NCBI RefSeq assembly: GCF_022605165.1
Contig: NC_063076.1
Span: 2,046,001-2,110,000, forward strand
Source of the DNA: Purpureocillium takamizusanense
Taxonomy: Eukaryota; Ascomycota; Sordariomycetes; Hypocreales; Ophiocordycipitaceae
Reading direction: 5' to 3'
DNA: 64,000 nt
The notes under the pieces were generated by a model. The model had not been told where the DNA came from. It did not search any database and saw nothing but the letters and a program-made list of their open reading frames with translations. Positions 20,713 through 32,234 of the stretch are shown here, piece after piece. Position 1 is the first letter of the stretch. Each line of letters begins with the position of its first letter. The translations under genes were made by a program, and so were the position numbers.

Positions 20713-23612
20713 ATGGCGGCGCAATCAAACCTGCGCAAGACGGCCGCAGAGGCCGCCATCGCCGCCTTCGCCGACAAGTGGAAGACCTTCTTCAAGACCC
20801 GATGGCGTAGCACCTCTCGAGCCACGCGCGTCCTCGCGACCCTGCTCCTGACCCTGTCCATCGTCGCCGGCGCCGAGGGCACGCGACGCCGCTGGAAGAG
20901 GCAGCATGACGAAAGCGAACAGGGCCGCAAGCTCGTCCGCACAAACTCATGGCTTCACAACAAGGATGGCTCCCGGACCATCTACGTCCCCTACAAGGAG
21001 GGCACCTCCAAGGTCATCATCAACACCACCAAGCCCCTCACCTTCGAGGCCCACCGCCGCCTCTTTCTCAACCCCCCGCGCGTGTCCGGCCTCGGCCATG
21101 GCACCGTGCCCTCGGCGCAGACCAAGCCCGGTCTCAACCTGGCCTTTTTGCACCAGTTCCTCAGCCTCATGAGCATCATGATTCCCCGCTGGTCTAGCAA
21201 GGAGGCCGGCTTGTTACTCAGCCACGGTGTCTTCCTCATGCTGCGGACCTATCTCTCGCTTGTTGTCGCGCGCTTGGACGGTGAGCTCGTCCGGGATCTG
21301 GTCGCTGGTAACGGCAAGGCGTTCATCTGGGGCATTCTCAAGGTAGGCACTGCTTCCGACACCCTCCACGCGCCTAGCGCAGGCATCTTCGTCTCACTAA
21401 TACTGTGCCTCTCTCTCATCCCCAGTGGTGCGGTCTCGGCGGCTTCGCGTCGTACACCAATGCCATGATCAAGTACCTCGAATCCAAGGTGTCCATCGCA
21501 TTCCGCACGCGCCTGACGAGATATATTCATGATCTCTACCTCAACGACAACCTGAATTACTACAAATTGTCTAATCTTGATGGTGGTGTTGGGCACGGAG
21601 CCGATCAGTTCATCACTCAGGACCTGACTTTATTCTGCGCGGCCGCCGCGAATTTATACTCGTCGCTCGGCAAACCCTTTGTGGACCTCTGCGTCTTCAA
21701 CTTCCAGCTCTACCGGTCTCTGGGTCCCCTGGCGCTGTCCGGACTATTGAGCAACTACTTCCTGACAGCGAGCATTCTGCGTCGCCTGTCGCCGCCATTT
21801 GGCAAGCTCAAGGCCGTCGAGGGCCGCAAGGAAGGTGACTTCCGCGGTCTGCACGCCCGTCTGATTGCCAACGCCGAAGAGGTTGCTTTCTATGGCGGCG
21901 CGGAGATGGAGAAGACGTTCCTGAACAAGGAGTACAAGTCTCTCAAGAGCTGGATGGAGGGCATTTACATGCTCAAGATCCGCTACAACATCCTCGAGGA
22001 TTTCATTCTCAAGTACAGCTGGAGCGCGTACGGCTACTTGCTTGCGTCCTTGCCTGTGTTCCTGCCGGCATGGGGCGGCGTCGGTGGAGCAGCAGAGATG
22101 CTGGAGAGCGTCGCCAAGGGCGGACGGGAGCGCAACCGAATGAAGGACTTCATCACCAACAAGCGGCTCATGCTTTCGCTGGCCGACGCCGGCGGTCGCA
22201 TGATGTACTCGATCAAGGATCTGGCCGAGCTGGCGGGGTACACGAGCCGTGTCTATACGCTTATATCAACCCTCCATCGAGTCCATGCCAACGCGTACTA
22301 CGTGCGCGGCGGCCAAAACGAACTGTACTCGCTATCCGATGTCCAGGGCACCATTCAGAAGGGCTTCGACGGCGTGCGATTTGAGCAGGTACCCGTGGCC
22401 GCTCCGGGCCTGTGGCCACAGGGCGGAGAGGAGCTGACTGAGTCACTGTCCATGATTGTCCGGAGCGGCGAGCATCTCCTGGTAAGACATTTCTTTTTCC
22501 TTGTCCGCGCCTGGGGTTATGGCACCCATCCGAGTTTCACCACGCTGACACCGGCCCTTGCAGATTTCCGGCCCCAACGGCGTTGGAAAGACTGCCGTCT
22601 CTCGCATCCTTGCGGGGCTTTGGCCCGTGTATCGAGGACTGGTGAGTCGACCCAAGAGTATCGGGCAAGACGGCATCATGTTCCTCCCACAACGGCCGTA
22701 TCTTAGCCCGGGCACTCTTCGCGACCAGGTCATCTATCCCGATGGGCACGTGGACATGAAGGAGAAGCGCAAGTCGGAGGATGACCTGAAGAGGATTCTC
22801 GAGGAGGCCAAGCTCGGCTATCTGCCCGATCGCGAGGGTGGCTGGGACACTCGAAAGGAGTGGAAGGACGTGCTCAGCGGCGGCGAGAAGCAGCGCATGC
22901 AATTCGCTCGACTGCTGTACCACGAGCCGCAGTACGCCGTCATCGACGAGGGTACGAGCGCTGTATCCAGTGATGTCGAGGGTTTACTTTACGAAACGTG
23001 CAAGGAGAAGGGAATCAGTAGGTTCATCCCAGAGAAGTCGAGACAAGACCAAGAGCTAACGAAGCCGCAACAGCTCTGATTACCATCTCGACGCGCGCCT
23101 CGCTCAAGAAGTATCACACGTACAACCTCGTTCTCGGCATGGGCGACCAGGGCGACGAGTGGGAGTTTGAACGCATCGGCACGGAGCGGGAAAAGCTGCA
23201 AGTAGAGAAGGAGCTGCAGGAGCTCCGCGAGCGGCTCGCTCAGGTCGACGAGTGGAAAAAGCGCCGCGACGACATTGAGCAAGAGCTGGCCGCCGTTTGG
23301 ACAGACAAGGGCGAATCCTTGGAGGCGCCCGACTACGTGGACATTGCTGGGGAGCAGCAAGGGGAGCCGGAAGAGGGAGACGACGAAGTTGGTGGGGAAG
23401 AGGAGCTGATCAGCGCAGGGACAGATGCAGCCGATGTGTATGAGGAGGCGGGAGAGACGGCCGCTGAAGAGGAGGAGGCTGACGAGGCGGAAGAAGCTAA
23501 AGAGGCGGAGGAGGAAGAAGAAGAGGCTGACGAGAAGGAGATCGAGGAGATCGAGGCAGTCGTCTCATCGACAGCAGAGGATTCCGCTGGGCACCAAATA
23601 GCACATGCATGA
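20713..23612 (+). CDS. Peroxisomal ABCD-family half-transporter (Pxa-like), 892 aa, four exons
   Basis: Exons 20713-21342, 21426-22481, 22564-23017 and 23074-23612. The N-terminal half is a six-helix ABC membrane domain containing the ABCD EAA-like signature HGADQFITQDL (about residues 267-277). The nucleotide-binding domain has Walker A GPNGVGKT (565-572), the signature LSGGEKQR (666-673) and Walker B YAVIDEGTSAVS (about 686-697). By family, such half-transporters pair (Pxa1/Pxa2, ALDP) to import very-long-chain acyl-CoA into peroxisomes for beta-oxidation. In Walker B, the usual Cys after Asp-Glu is Gly. The final 120 residues form a coiled coil (EKLQVEKELQELRERL) followed by a very acidic Glu/Ala tail, longer than in yeast Pxa1. 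The start codon is the ATG before MAAQSNLRK; the open frame upstream is not protein-like. Which of the two paralogues it is cannot be settled here. Confidence 0.93.
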
Positions 23613-25474
23613 GGGCCTTTGCACCGCGGGGGTGGGGGTGGGGGTTGACATGCATATAGACAGTCTGCACTGCATCGGATCGTCAATTCTTGTACTGTAT
23701 AGTCGATATACCAGCATATACAGGACAGGAGTCGGGGTTGAAAAGGCGGAGGGGATGAGATACCTTTGGTCGTCTTTTGGATTATCCATGTTTTTTATCC
23801 AACGTGGAGGCTGTCTCTCGACGCGTGTCGACGATTGCGAGTCGTGGCACAAGCCGCCTCGTTTCTTTTGCTATGTGCGTGCTTTTGCTCGCTGCGCATT
23901 TCAAGACTCAACGTCAAAGCGGCTCGTGGCCGCCCCGCTGCCGGCGATGCTAGTGCCGCCCATGGCCAGACGTCGCTATGACGCCTTGGCTCGCGCTCTC
24001 TCTCTCTCCTCTCTTCCCTCTCTCCCTCTCCCTCTCTCATTGCTGCCTCTTTGTGCTGGTTGTGTAGCACACCCAACGTTTTGCCGCCGCGTCGCAGCCC
24101 TACGGTGAATGAAAAGATTGTGAGTGCGTCCATGTCCGCCGAGACTGGTAGATAAGGTATCTATCTCTTGCGGGCATTCGCCAACCAAATCGCGTGACAA
24201 AGACAGCAGTCACTCGGTACTTCACGCTTTGTAGTTGGGACTTGGAGAGTCGTAGGCCGTGGAGGGAAAGACAAACGGGTCCTTGGCTGCGCTCATCATC
24301 AACATAGATAGCTTGGCCGTTGACATGAGAAAAGAAAAGAGGAAAAAAAGGCAGTGGAGAGGCAGAAATGGACTGGGAACGATGTCGGTGGGAAACCTCC
24401 ATTTGCTTCTGATAATCTGGTTCCGGAGGAGTGTACTCGCGTCTCGCCTCTGGCGGGACGCTATGTCGTACTTTGTACACGTCGACCGATGCTCAATCCC
24501 CAGGAGTTGGGCATTGGGGAATATTGACCATTAGTAGTAGTATAAGCTGTACGTAGTAGGAGTGGGGCCTAATACGTACCACATTTTCAGGGCGCGAGAT
24601 GTGTTTGACGAGAAGGGAAGGGCGAGGGTGATATTATTGGAAAGCGCCGCCGAGGACAATGACGATCGCGGCAAACTGCAGCCCTCGTTGACCACCACCA
24701 CACCACACCATTTATCCATCCATCCATCCATCCATCATCGTCGTCGTCGTATGCGCATGGCTCATAAAAGCCTACATGCGCTGTCACATACTATCCATCC
24801 ACTGCACATCCGCCCACTGCCCGCCGTGTCTTTCCTTTTCCCCTCCTGCCGGATGGTCGTCGTGCAGCGGTCAACCGCATGCACAATACATGGATGCATA
24901 GCCCACACAATGTCTCGCACCGAGTCTTGGGCCCTTACCGCTCCCATTCCTTTGCTTTTCCTCGTGTGCGCGCTCTCAGAGGTCTCACCAACGTCTTGTC
25001 TCAACCACGTCAGATTGGCACTGCACCTCTTTATACCATGGCCCGCCATGAGAACAAGGCGGAGGACGAGGACGAGGACGAGGGGGGGCTCATCCAGGGG
25101 ATTCGCCATCGGCTTCAGCACGGAGAGGAGCGTTGTCCAGTGTTTGTAAACCATTGATCAGCGAGACGACAACAGCGGCCTCTGTCCTCTCTTCTCCTCT
25201 CCTTCTCCTCGTCTTCCTCGTTCTCCTCCTCATCCCTCTGCCCTACGGTTCCTCACTACGTGGTGGCTGGCCGCTCAAGGAGTCAAAGGTTCAGACGAAA
25301 GCCGAGGGCATCTCAACCCAGCAGTAAGCCATTGCAAGATATCAACCTTGATCAGCCTCGACTGACCGACCGTCACGGCGGAACAGCAGCCAGCACTCAA
25401 GCACAGCGCTCCACGGTCACTCCTGTCGTCTGTCTGCATCACCCAGCTGAAGTGCGCCCCCGTGTGGGAACGAA
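23613..25474. other. Intergenic, rich in simple repeats
   Basis: It holds the 3' flank of the ABCD gene, a CT-rich run near 23998-24042, an ATCC repeat followed by TCG units at 24714-24750, and a C/T-rich leader before the start codon at 25475. No exon of a known family was found. Confidence 0.5.
24714..24750. repeat. ATCC microsatellite followed by (TCG)4
   Basis: Five ATCC units plus a partial unit pass into CATCATCGTCGTCGTCG. The tract is intergenic. Similar ATCC/GGAT tracts occur near 18180 and 59700. Confidence 0.93.
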
Positions 25475-26676
25475 ATGTCGGGTCCCTTCTACCACCAACG
25501 AACCTCGCTCAGTTCCTCGCGGTCCTCGCTGCCTTCCATGCAGGCCATGCCGCACGTCGCCCAGTACAGTGACGGCTACAACCCGGCGGCGCTCCCCAAG
25601 GGGCCTCTCCGCGTGCCGCAGAAGCACCAGCGCCGCAGCACCGGCCCCAGCACGTATCCGCCGCCGTACGTCTCCTCGGACGCGAGCACCGGTAACATCA
25701 CGCCCGAGTCGCGGCCGTCGGGGGGCCCTGCGGCCGGAAAGGAGACGGCCGCACCGGACGGGTCGGGTGGCTCCTCGGACAGGACCGAGGTGCCGCCGGC
25801 CGAGGGGGACCGCGGTGGCGGCGGCGGTCATGACAAGGCCTGGTTTGCTCACCGAAAGCGCTCGTGCCGGTTCCTCGTCGTCGTGGGAGTCGTCACAGCC
25901 ATCATTGTTGGTCTCGCCGTGGGCCTGGCTGTCGGTCTGAGAAGGCGGTTAGTTCTTTCTCTGCTTACCCCTATCTCGGGCCCCTTGACTATATGGTACT
26001 GATATGGTTCGGTGCGCCTAGGGGGGGCACGTCAGGAAAGGGCTCAAGCTCCAACTACAAGTTCCCCGCCGGCTCCTACACGTTCGACATGTCCCTCAAG
26101 AGCGAGAACCAGGACTGCACGTCGCGGGCTAGCACATGGCAGTGCGACGGCCAGGGAAAAGGCGACACGACGACTTTGTACTGGAACATCAAGTCGCTGA
26201 GCCCAGACACGTACACGGTGTCTTCAGCGCCGCCCTCGTCGTCTTCCACCAAGGGCGGCGGCACCGACAACCCGCTGGCCCTTCCGCCGTTCAGCAATCT
26301 CAAGATGCGGCTCGTCGACGCCAATCAGCCCACGGAGCGGCTCGTCTTCTCGCTGCCCGTCAACAAGACGGTCGTGCCTTCGGACGGCGGCACGTCTCTC
26401 AATCGCGCCGCCAAGTGCACCTACGCCGACGCCGAGGTCGAGGCCACGCTGTACACGCGCCGGCATGGGGGCAAGAGCTTCGACGCCCCCGCCGACGCCG
26501 CGGGCGGCGATGAAGAGGACGGCGGCGCCGTCGCCTGGCCGGGAGACATCGAGGTCGCACAGCTGATGAACGCGACCATCGGGCAGCCGACGTGCGAGGA
26601 CTCGACCGGTCGCCAGATTGCGGACGTGCAGGGGGCGTCGGGCACGTGCGATTGCATGTACGCAAACGGCAAGTGA
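25475..26676 (+). CDS. Type II single-pass membrane protein with Cys-containing ectodomain, 375 aa, two exons
   Basis: Exons 25475-25947 and 26022-26676 (donor GTTAGT, acceptor CCTAG, phase 2). Residues 1-130 are hydrophilic, Pro/Ser/Gly-rich and probably cytosolic. A basic cluster (HRKRSCR) precedes one hydrophobic helix of about 20 residues (FLVVVGVVTAIIVGLAVGLA). The remaining 220 residues would be outside the cell. The ectodomain begins SNYKFPAGSYTFDMSL, has Cys in QDC, WQC, KCTY, PTCED and TCDC, N-glycosylation sites (NKT, NAT), and ends CDCMYANGK. This layout recurs in many uncharacterised ascomycete proteins with a FPAGxYxF start to the ectodomain; no function is known to me. Alternatively the helix could be a late signal anchor that is cleaved. 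Confidence 0.82.
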
Positions 26677-27200
26677 GACGGGGGCTTTTGCGGAGGGTCT
26701 GTTGATGAAGGCCGCCCTTCAAGGGCATGGTGGATGTGGACATTGATTTTCATTCTGACTGCTCGAGCTGGTTTTCTTGCAACCTGCAGCAGCGTGTTGA
26801 GAGAGTTTTTGACTGACTGACTGATTGACTGACTGCATACGCCAATGGTAATGTCGACGCATAGCTACGAACTCATATACACGACTCGATTTGAGATGCG
26901 AGATACCAGGATCCTGACGTTTTTTTCACTCCTTCAAGTCAAGGATGGGGGTTACCGGGGAGGACTACCATGGGTATAATAGTAATGGGCTGTGAGATAG
27001 GTAGATGCGAAACCGAATATACTACACTGCAATCCGACCTGGTACATGAGCTCCCTCGACACAGGAGTGACTCATGTCCCGACTGCCCCTGTTTTGACCA
27101 CCAACCCTCTGTGCCCTAGTGTCATTCCTCTACCCAAATGGACGCACCCATTGTGCAGACGGCCGTGCATCGGTGCGGTCTCCCTGCCTCATGCCGGCTC
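26677..27200. other. Intergenic, convergent 3' flanks
   Basis: This is the shared terminator region between the membrane-protein gene (+) and the kinase gene (-). It contains a short GACT repeat at 26811-26835 and otherwise nothing recognisable. Confidence 0.6.
26811..26835 (+). repeat. GACT tetranucleotide tract
   Basis: About six GACT units with one GATT variant, in the 3' flank of the membrane-protein gene. Confidence 0.9.
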
Positions 27201-30132
27201 TTACGAGCCCGTCGGGACCACCCCGCTCATCCGTTCGTCCATTTCCCGTTCCGTATCCTGCTCCATGTTCTGGTCCATGTTATGGCCCATGTCGTGGTTC
27301 ATCCCCTCGCCCATCTTGTGGTCGAGATAAGACTGCAGCTGAGCCGCCCTCGCGGAAAGGTTACGCATCGCCGTGCCAGGTAAGACCCCCGGCGCAGACT
27401 CGGGTCGCGGCCGCTGCGTCCGTCTCCGCAGAGAAGCTCGCGAGCTGGCATTGCCTCTGCTGTTGCTGCTGCTGCCGCTGCCGCCGCAGCCGCCGTTAGA
27501 CAAGGAGACCCGGGCAGGCCTGACTCTGCCTAGGTACGGCCAGCTTTCCCCCTTTGGTTTGAAAGTAGGTTGACTATCGTCGTCGTGCGACCAGGCTGGT
27601 CCGGAACCGTCGTCGTGGCTGCTGGCCGGCCCTTGACTACTCGTCTGCAACAAGGGCTTGGCGACCGGCCGCTCCTTGCTGCCTCCGCTGCTCGAGCTCA
27701 TCTGCATCAGTTGCCTATTGTCCGGCCACGCACCGCTCGAGCTCCGCTGCAGCAACGGTTTGGGGCTCTCAAGCGGTGGGTTCCAGCTCGGCTTCGGCTG
27801 GCCCGGGCCGGAGGGCGGGGTCGAACGACAACCGCCGTCACTGCGTAGGCCGTGTCCGGGGTCGCTCGTGGTGCCCTGCCTGAGCGCCCTGGGCCCCTTT
27901 CCGTCGGCGGCACTGGCCAGCTGGGCGATCAAGTCCTTGACGTTGGTCCACGGTTTCTTGTCGACGCCGGGGGGCATCTTGTCCTGCTCGGTCACCGGGG
28001 CGTGGAAGAAGTCTGAAGGCAGTTCCACCGCGGGCCCCTTGCCCTTGTCGTCGGCGGCCCGCGCCTCGCCGCCGCTGTTCTGCTGTTCCCATGTAGTTTC
28101 GCCGCCAGCATCGTGGCCGCCGCCGTGGCCGCCGCCGCCGCCTTGCCCTTGATCTGGCGCCGCGCCATAGTCGGCCTCGCGTACCGGCAGCCAGAAGTCG
28201 GACCAGAACTTTGCCGTCACCTCGTCCGACTCCTCGGGGAATCCCCTCTTCTTGCGCTCGATGCACGTGAAGACGAGATCGACGACAGACGGCCGGTCCG
28301 CGGGCCTGTGGAACTGGCATTGCATCACTTGATCGAGCAGCTCCGACTCTACCCAGCTCCAGTCGGGGCTCAACAGGCGGTGTCCGTACGTGTCGGCCGT
28401 CTTCACCCCATTCAGTGTTATGTAGCCTTCTTTCGTGAACGGGTGGGAGATCCACCGGTCTGTGATGATGGATTCCATCTGTAACCACAACAAGTCAGTA
28501 AGGGGGTTCCCCTTCGTTCGCTACATCAGGACGACTTGCAATGCTGCCTATGAGGAAGACGTTGGACCAGGTCCCGTACCGTCCGGCCACGGGGACTCCG
28601 CGTTCGAGATTCACACCGCGGAAGTTGTCCGCCGACGGCGAGTTGAGGCAATCGAAATCATCCCACTCCTTGGCCGCTTGTTCCTATTATGCATGTGGCA
28701 AAGGTCAGAAGGGCCCCCTCCCCCATCACTTCGAGAAGCTTTCATCGGCCGGGAAGCAGGCGGGTATGTACTAACGGGCAAACGCCGATTGAGCTTGGCT
28801 TGCGACCGTACAAACAGATAGTGCTTGAACCGCCAATGTTTCCAGCACTCTTGCATATCGAAGCTGTACGAGCCGCCGAAATCGTGAAGCTACGGTACTC
28901 ATGTTAGTATGTGTTTGAAGCCATCCGACGAGGGTCGAGGGGGGTATGAGCGACAACGCGCCTTGAGGACAGGACTCCCGTAATGACTCGGATCCGAGCC
29001 GACCAGGACTGCACGCGTACGCTGTCAGCGCCCCAGGTTTTTATGATACTGGCAAGCCCCTGTTTCTTTTTCATGGTCAGCGCACCTACCGTTTTGCTCC
29101 TCGAGGTCAAAGTGAACGTTGTGTGAGTCAAACACTTCCTCCAGAAAGTCGTACACCGACTTGTCACCGCCAGCCTCAAGATGTGCGAGCACTTGGTCAA
29201 GGCCATATTGCTCATTGCCCTTCAGTTCCCGCTCGAGGATTCCTCTTTGGCGCGAAACTGAAGCAACACCCCGGACCACTGTCGGTTCTACTATCAGCCA
29301 TCATCACGAGTCTCTTCCGTGGCAGTATGGCGCCCCGCGCGCGCACCAATGACTTACAGCAGTCCCACAACTGCCACAACACCTTGTTGGAAAGACGAGC
29401 TTGGGTATAAGACAGCTTGGCAAGCATGTCGTACAAGTTTCCGTGGTCGGCGTACTCGAGGACCATGACGTTGAGGAACCTGGGGCTGAACGTCGGCCCT
29501 CTGATCCTCGCCAGCTGGGACCCTCCTGGCGCCATTCTCTTCGCGCGAACTATTTCGTTGAGGTCCACGGCTTGCACGGTATGCAGAGCACCGTCGTACT
29601 TCTTGTGCCATGCGAGCTCGTCTTGAATGCTTTCTGCGTCCGCCGATCCCGGTTTGGGCATCTTGATGACCACCAGGGTCGAGCTGCCGTCCTCAAAGAC
29701 GGCCTCCCACAGCGTCGCGTAGCCAAAGCCGCCCGCGCCCAGGATCTTGACCCAGCTGAGGTGGAAGCCGTCCCACGCTTTCAGCCTGGGCCAGGCGTAG
29801 GCCAGATCGGGCGGCAGCCCGGTGACGCCATGGTTGTCGCCGTTCTTGTCGGGATGCCAGAAGTGGCCGTAGGCCTCCGTGTACTCCGTGTCGGGCGCCA
29901 AGTCAGCTCTGAGTATCCTCCGGCGGTTGACATGTTGGACGAGCGAGTCGGCGGGCTGGGGATCGTACTCGAGTGTCACTTGATTGTCCCCACGGACGAG
30001 TGCGAATTGGGTGGCGAACTTGTTGCGTATGCTCTTGATGTATTCCTGGTCGGGCGTCAACAAGATATTCATGAACCGTCCATTGGTGTGAAAACGAAAG
30101 TGTTCAAAGGGCTGCTTGCTGTCGACGGGCAT
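27201..30132 (-). CDS. Divergent fungal protein kinase, 836 aa, six exons, two apparent GC-AG introns
   Basis: Exons (minus strand) 30132-29358, 29278-29090, 29008-28962, 28889-28812, 28683-28540 and 28478-27201; total length is a multiple of three. Kinase landmarks in order: Gly loop LGAGGFGY (131-138), VVIK lysine (157), EYADHGNLYDML hinge, catalytic loop HFDLEEQN (314-321), NVLVG, metal-binding DFG at 340-342, a TWSNVFLIGSIMESIIT helix F, and HRPADRPSVVDL. The HRD arginine is Phe and the catalytic-loop lysine is Glu, so activity may be altered. Helix F and the VLK-LHDFG joint require introns starting GCAAGT and GCGCGT. The C-terminal 320 residues are low-complexity, ending in a Met/Asp/His/Gln-rich stretch (NHDMGHNMDQNMEQD). 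It resembles kinase families expanded in filamentous ascomycetes; substrate unknown. Confidence 0.85.
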
Positions 30133-30980
30133 TTTGTCAAATCCTGGTTGAGAGGCATTGAGGGCTGTGAAGGCGTGACCTGACCCGGCGCGCCGCCGCC
30201 AACGTCACGGCGAGCTCATCTCATATCTATCATTCGTCATGTTTGCTCTCGGAGCGCTGCACCTTTGTCCAGACGCTGCTTTGTCTCGCCGGACGCAAAG
30301 AGCGCGACCGCAGGACCGCCATGCTTACCATGTTGCCTCGCCATGGCAGCACGGGTGCAGTGCGTGGCACTTGCGCTCGCGGGCCGTGCAAGCGCGCGCC
30401 AGCAGGAACAAAAGGGAGAGCTTTCGGCTCGAGTCGCAAGACTGGTCAAGGTCAAAGGCTCGGAGACAGCGACGGGCGATGGGGGCGTTGTGTAAGTGGA
30501 AAGTGAGGTATGTATGGATAGGCTGTGGTTGCGGAAAGGGGTTAGCATGGGTCAGTCCACGGCTTTGTGCGAGCCCAGGCTGATCAATACTCGCCGGAGA
30601 CTTTGACTTGTTAACGTAGTGCTCGGGCCCCGACAAGACGTGCATCTACGGTATAAATTTGTGGAAACAGGACAATGTGTTTGATCAAGCTGTCGAGTTT
30701 CCGTCGAGTTTCCTGGGTCTGTTGTGAGCCTGACTACGCGAGCCGCGAAATCCTGTGCAAGTAAACACATCAAGGCTACACATCACCTCGCCTGTGATAC
30801 ATCATGTGCAGGCCCCATTGTGGTCCTCGGTCCCTTACTCCTCACTGTCCCGCCAAAGCCGACTTACATGCATTGTGCTCAGAGCCCATAGTCTCCTAAT
30901 CTGTCCAACAAACGCCGTAAAACACCGTGCGCTAAGTTCCAAGTACACAAAATACCTCACCGGCTTGTTCCGTGAGAGTG
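30133..30980. other. Intergenic between the kinase and SDS22 genes
   Basis: It contains the kinase promoter (right of 30132) and the 3' flank of the SDS22 gene. No coding frame with family similarity was seen. Confidence 0.55.
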
Positions 30981-32234
30981 CTATACCTTAACAAAAGCTG
31001 CGTGCGGGCGTAAGCCGTTGTCTGGTCTATGCATTCGGGTTTGCGACTTACTAGCATCAATCTGGCTCACTTGAGGTAGAGCCAGGCGAACCTTGTTCCG
31101 GTACAGCGCTGGCCCTCGCAACTGAAAGGGGTTCCCTTCAAAGTAAACCGTGTTCAGGTGCTCCTTGTCCCTGAACACCTTCTCCACCTCGTTAAAATCC
31201 GCCACCTGGTTGTAGCTTGCCCACACCTCTTCCAGCTTGGCCAGTCCCTCCAAGCCCTTGAGGCTGGCAACTTGATTGTTGGAGATGTCAAGGACCTTGA
31301 GATTTACGTTGGATTCGAGACCTTGTAGTGATTCCAATGCATTGTGGGCAATGTAGAGCTCCTCCAGCCCAGGGACATCCTTGAGCGGGGACAGATCTTT
31401 GATGCGGTTGGACTGAATGCTGAGCAGCCGAAGATTCGGCAGCCCTCCGAGCCCCGTCAGCTCTGTAATCTTGTTCTTGGCCACCCAGAGTTCTTCCAGT
31501 GACGCAAGACCGTCCAGGTTGTTGAGCTCCCGAATGCGGTTCGAACCCAGCTCTAGCGAGGTGAGGTGTCTTAGGCCATCAAGACCCTCGATGCGGCTTA
31601 TCTTGTTGGCAACGAGGAACAGTTCCCTCAGCTGCGTCATGTGGCCAATATGCTTGATGTGCTTGATCTTGTTGAAGCTCAGGTCCAGGCTGGTGAGGTT
31701 GGTCAGCGCGTCCATGCCACGCATGTGCGAGATGAGGTTGTCATAGAGGTCGAGTTCTTTGAGAGTTGGCGCGAGGCCGTCAAGGCCGTCGATTTCTTGA
31801 ATGCTGTTCTGCCGGAGGCAGATTCGAGCGACGTTCTTGAACCGTTGGAGACGCAAGGCGGACATGGCACCGATGCGGGAGTGCGAGCACATGATTTCCT
31901 CGGTATCCGAGTCCTCGCTCTCGAGGAGGTCTGTAGTAGCACCTAGGTCAGCAAGGAAGCTCATCTTAGGAGATGGACACAATCACTGACCTTCGTCGGC
32001 GCTGATCTCTTCGCCTTGCAGGACGTTGCTGTCGTCCGAGTATTCCGGGTCTGACAGGGCCTCGGGGTTCGTCATGAGAGCCGACTTGGGGACGCGAAGC
32101 TTCCCATCCCAGCCCTTGCTGTTCCTCATACCCGGGCTGGCCTCGCCATCCTCACGAGGCGCCTGGCGATCATCCTGGATGTCGATGTGCGAGGGCGTCT
32201 CGTTCTCTTTGTTGACGGGTGCGGGAGCGGGCAT
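30981..32234 (-). CDS. sds22: Protein phosphatase 1 regulatory subunit SDS22, 383 aa, three exons
   Basis: Exons 32234-31991, 31942-31052 and 30997-30981; the last exon is only 17 nt and supplies the conserved C-terminal TFVKV after QIDA. Residues about 110-360 are consecutive SDS22-type leucine-rich repeats of 22 residues (for example LTSLDLSFNKIKHIKHIGHM, LRLLSIQSNRIKDLSPLKDV), closed by the LRR cap LNTVYFEGNPFQLRGPALYRNKVRLALP. The N-terminal 100 residues are acidic and disordered. SDS22 binds the catalytic subunit of PP1, acting in PP1 maturation and mitotic exit. The start is the ATG of MPAPAPVNKENE; a GTG lies six codons upstream but is not expected to be used. Donors are GTCAGT and GTAAGT. 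Length fits the family. Confidence 0.95.

Noticed and set aside
28528..28539. GT donor (GAT/GTAGCG) instead of GC for the kinase intron ending at 28479
   Set aside because: It would insert four residues (ASRP-type) into kinase helix F, whereas GCAAGT is a textbook GC donor and gives an uninterrupted helix.
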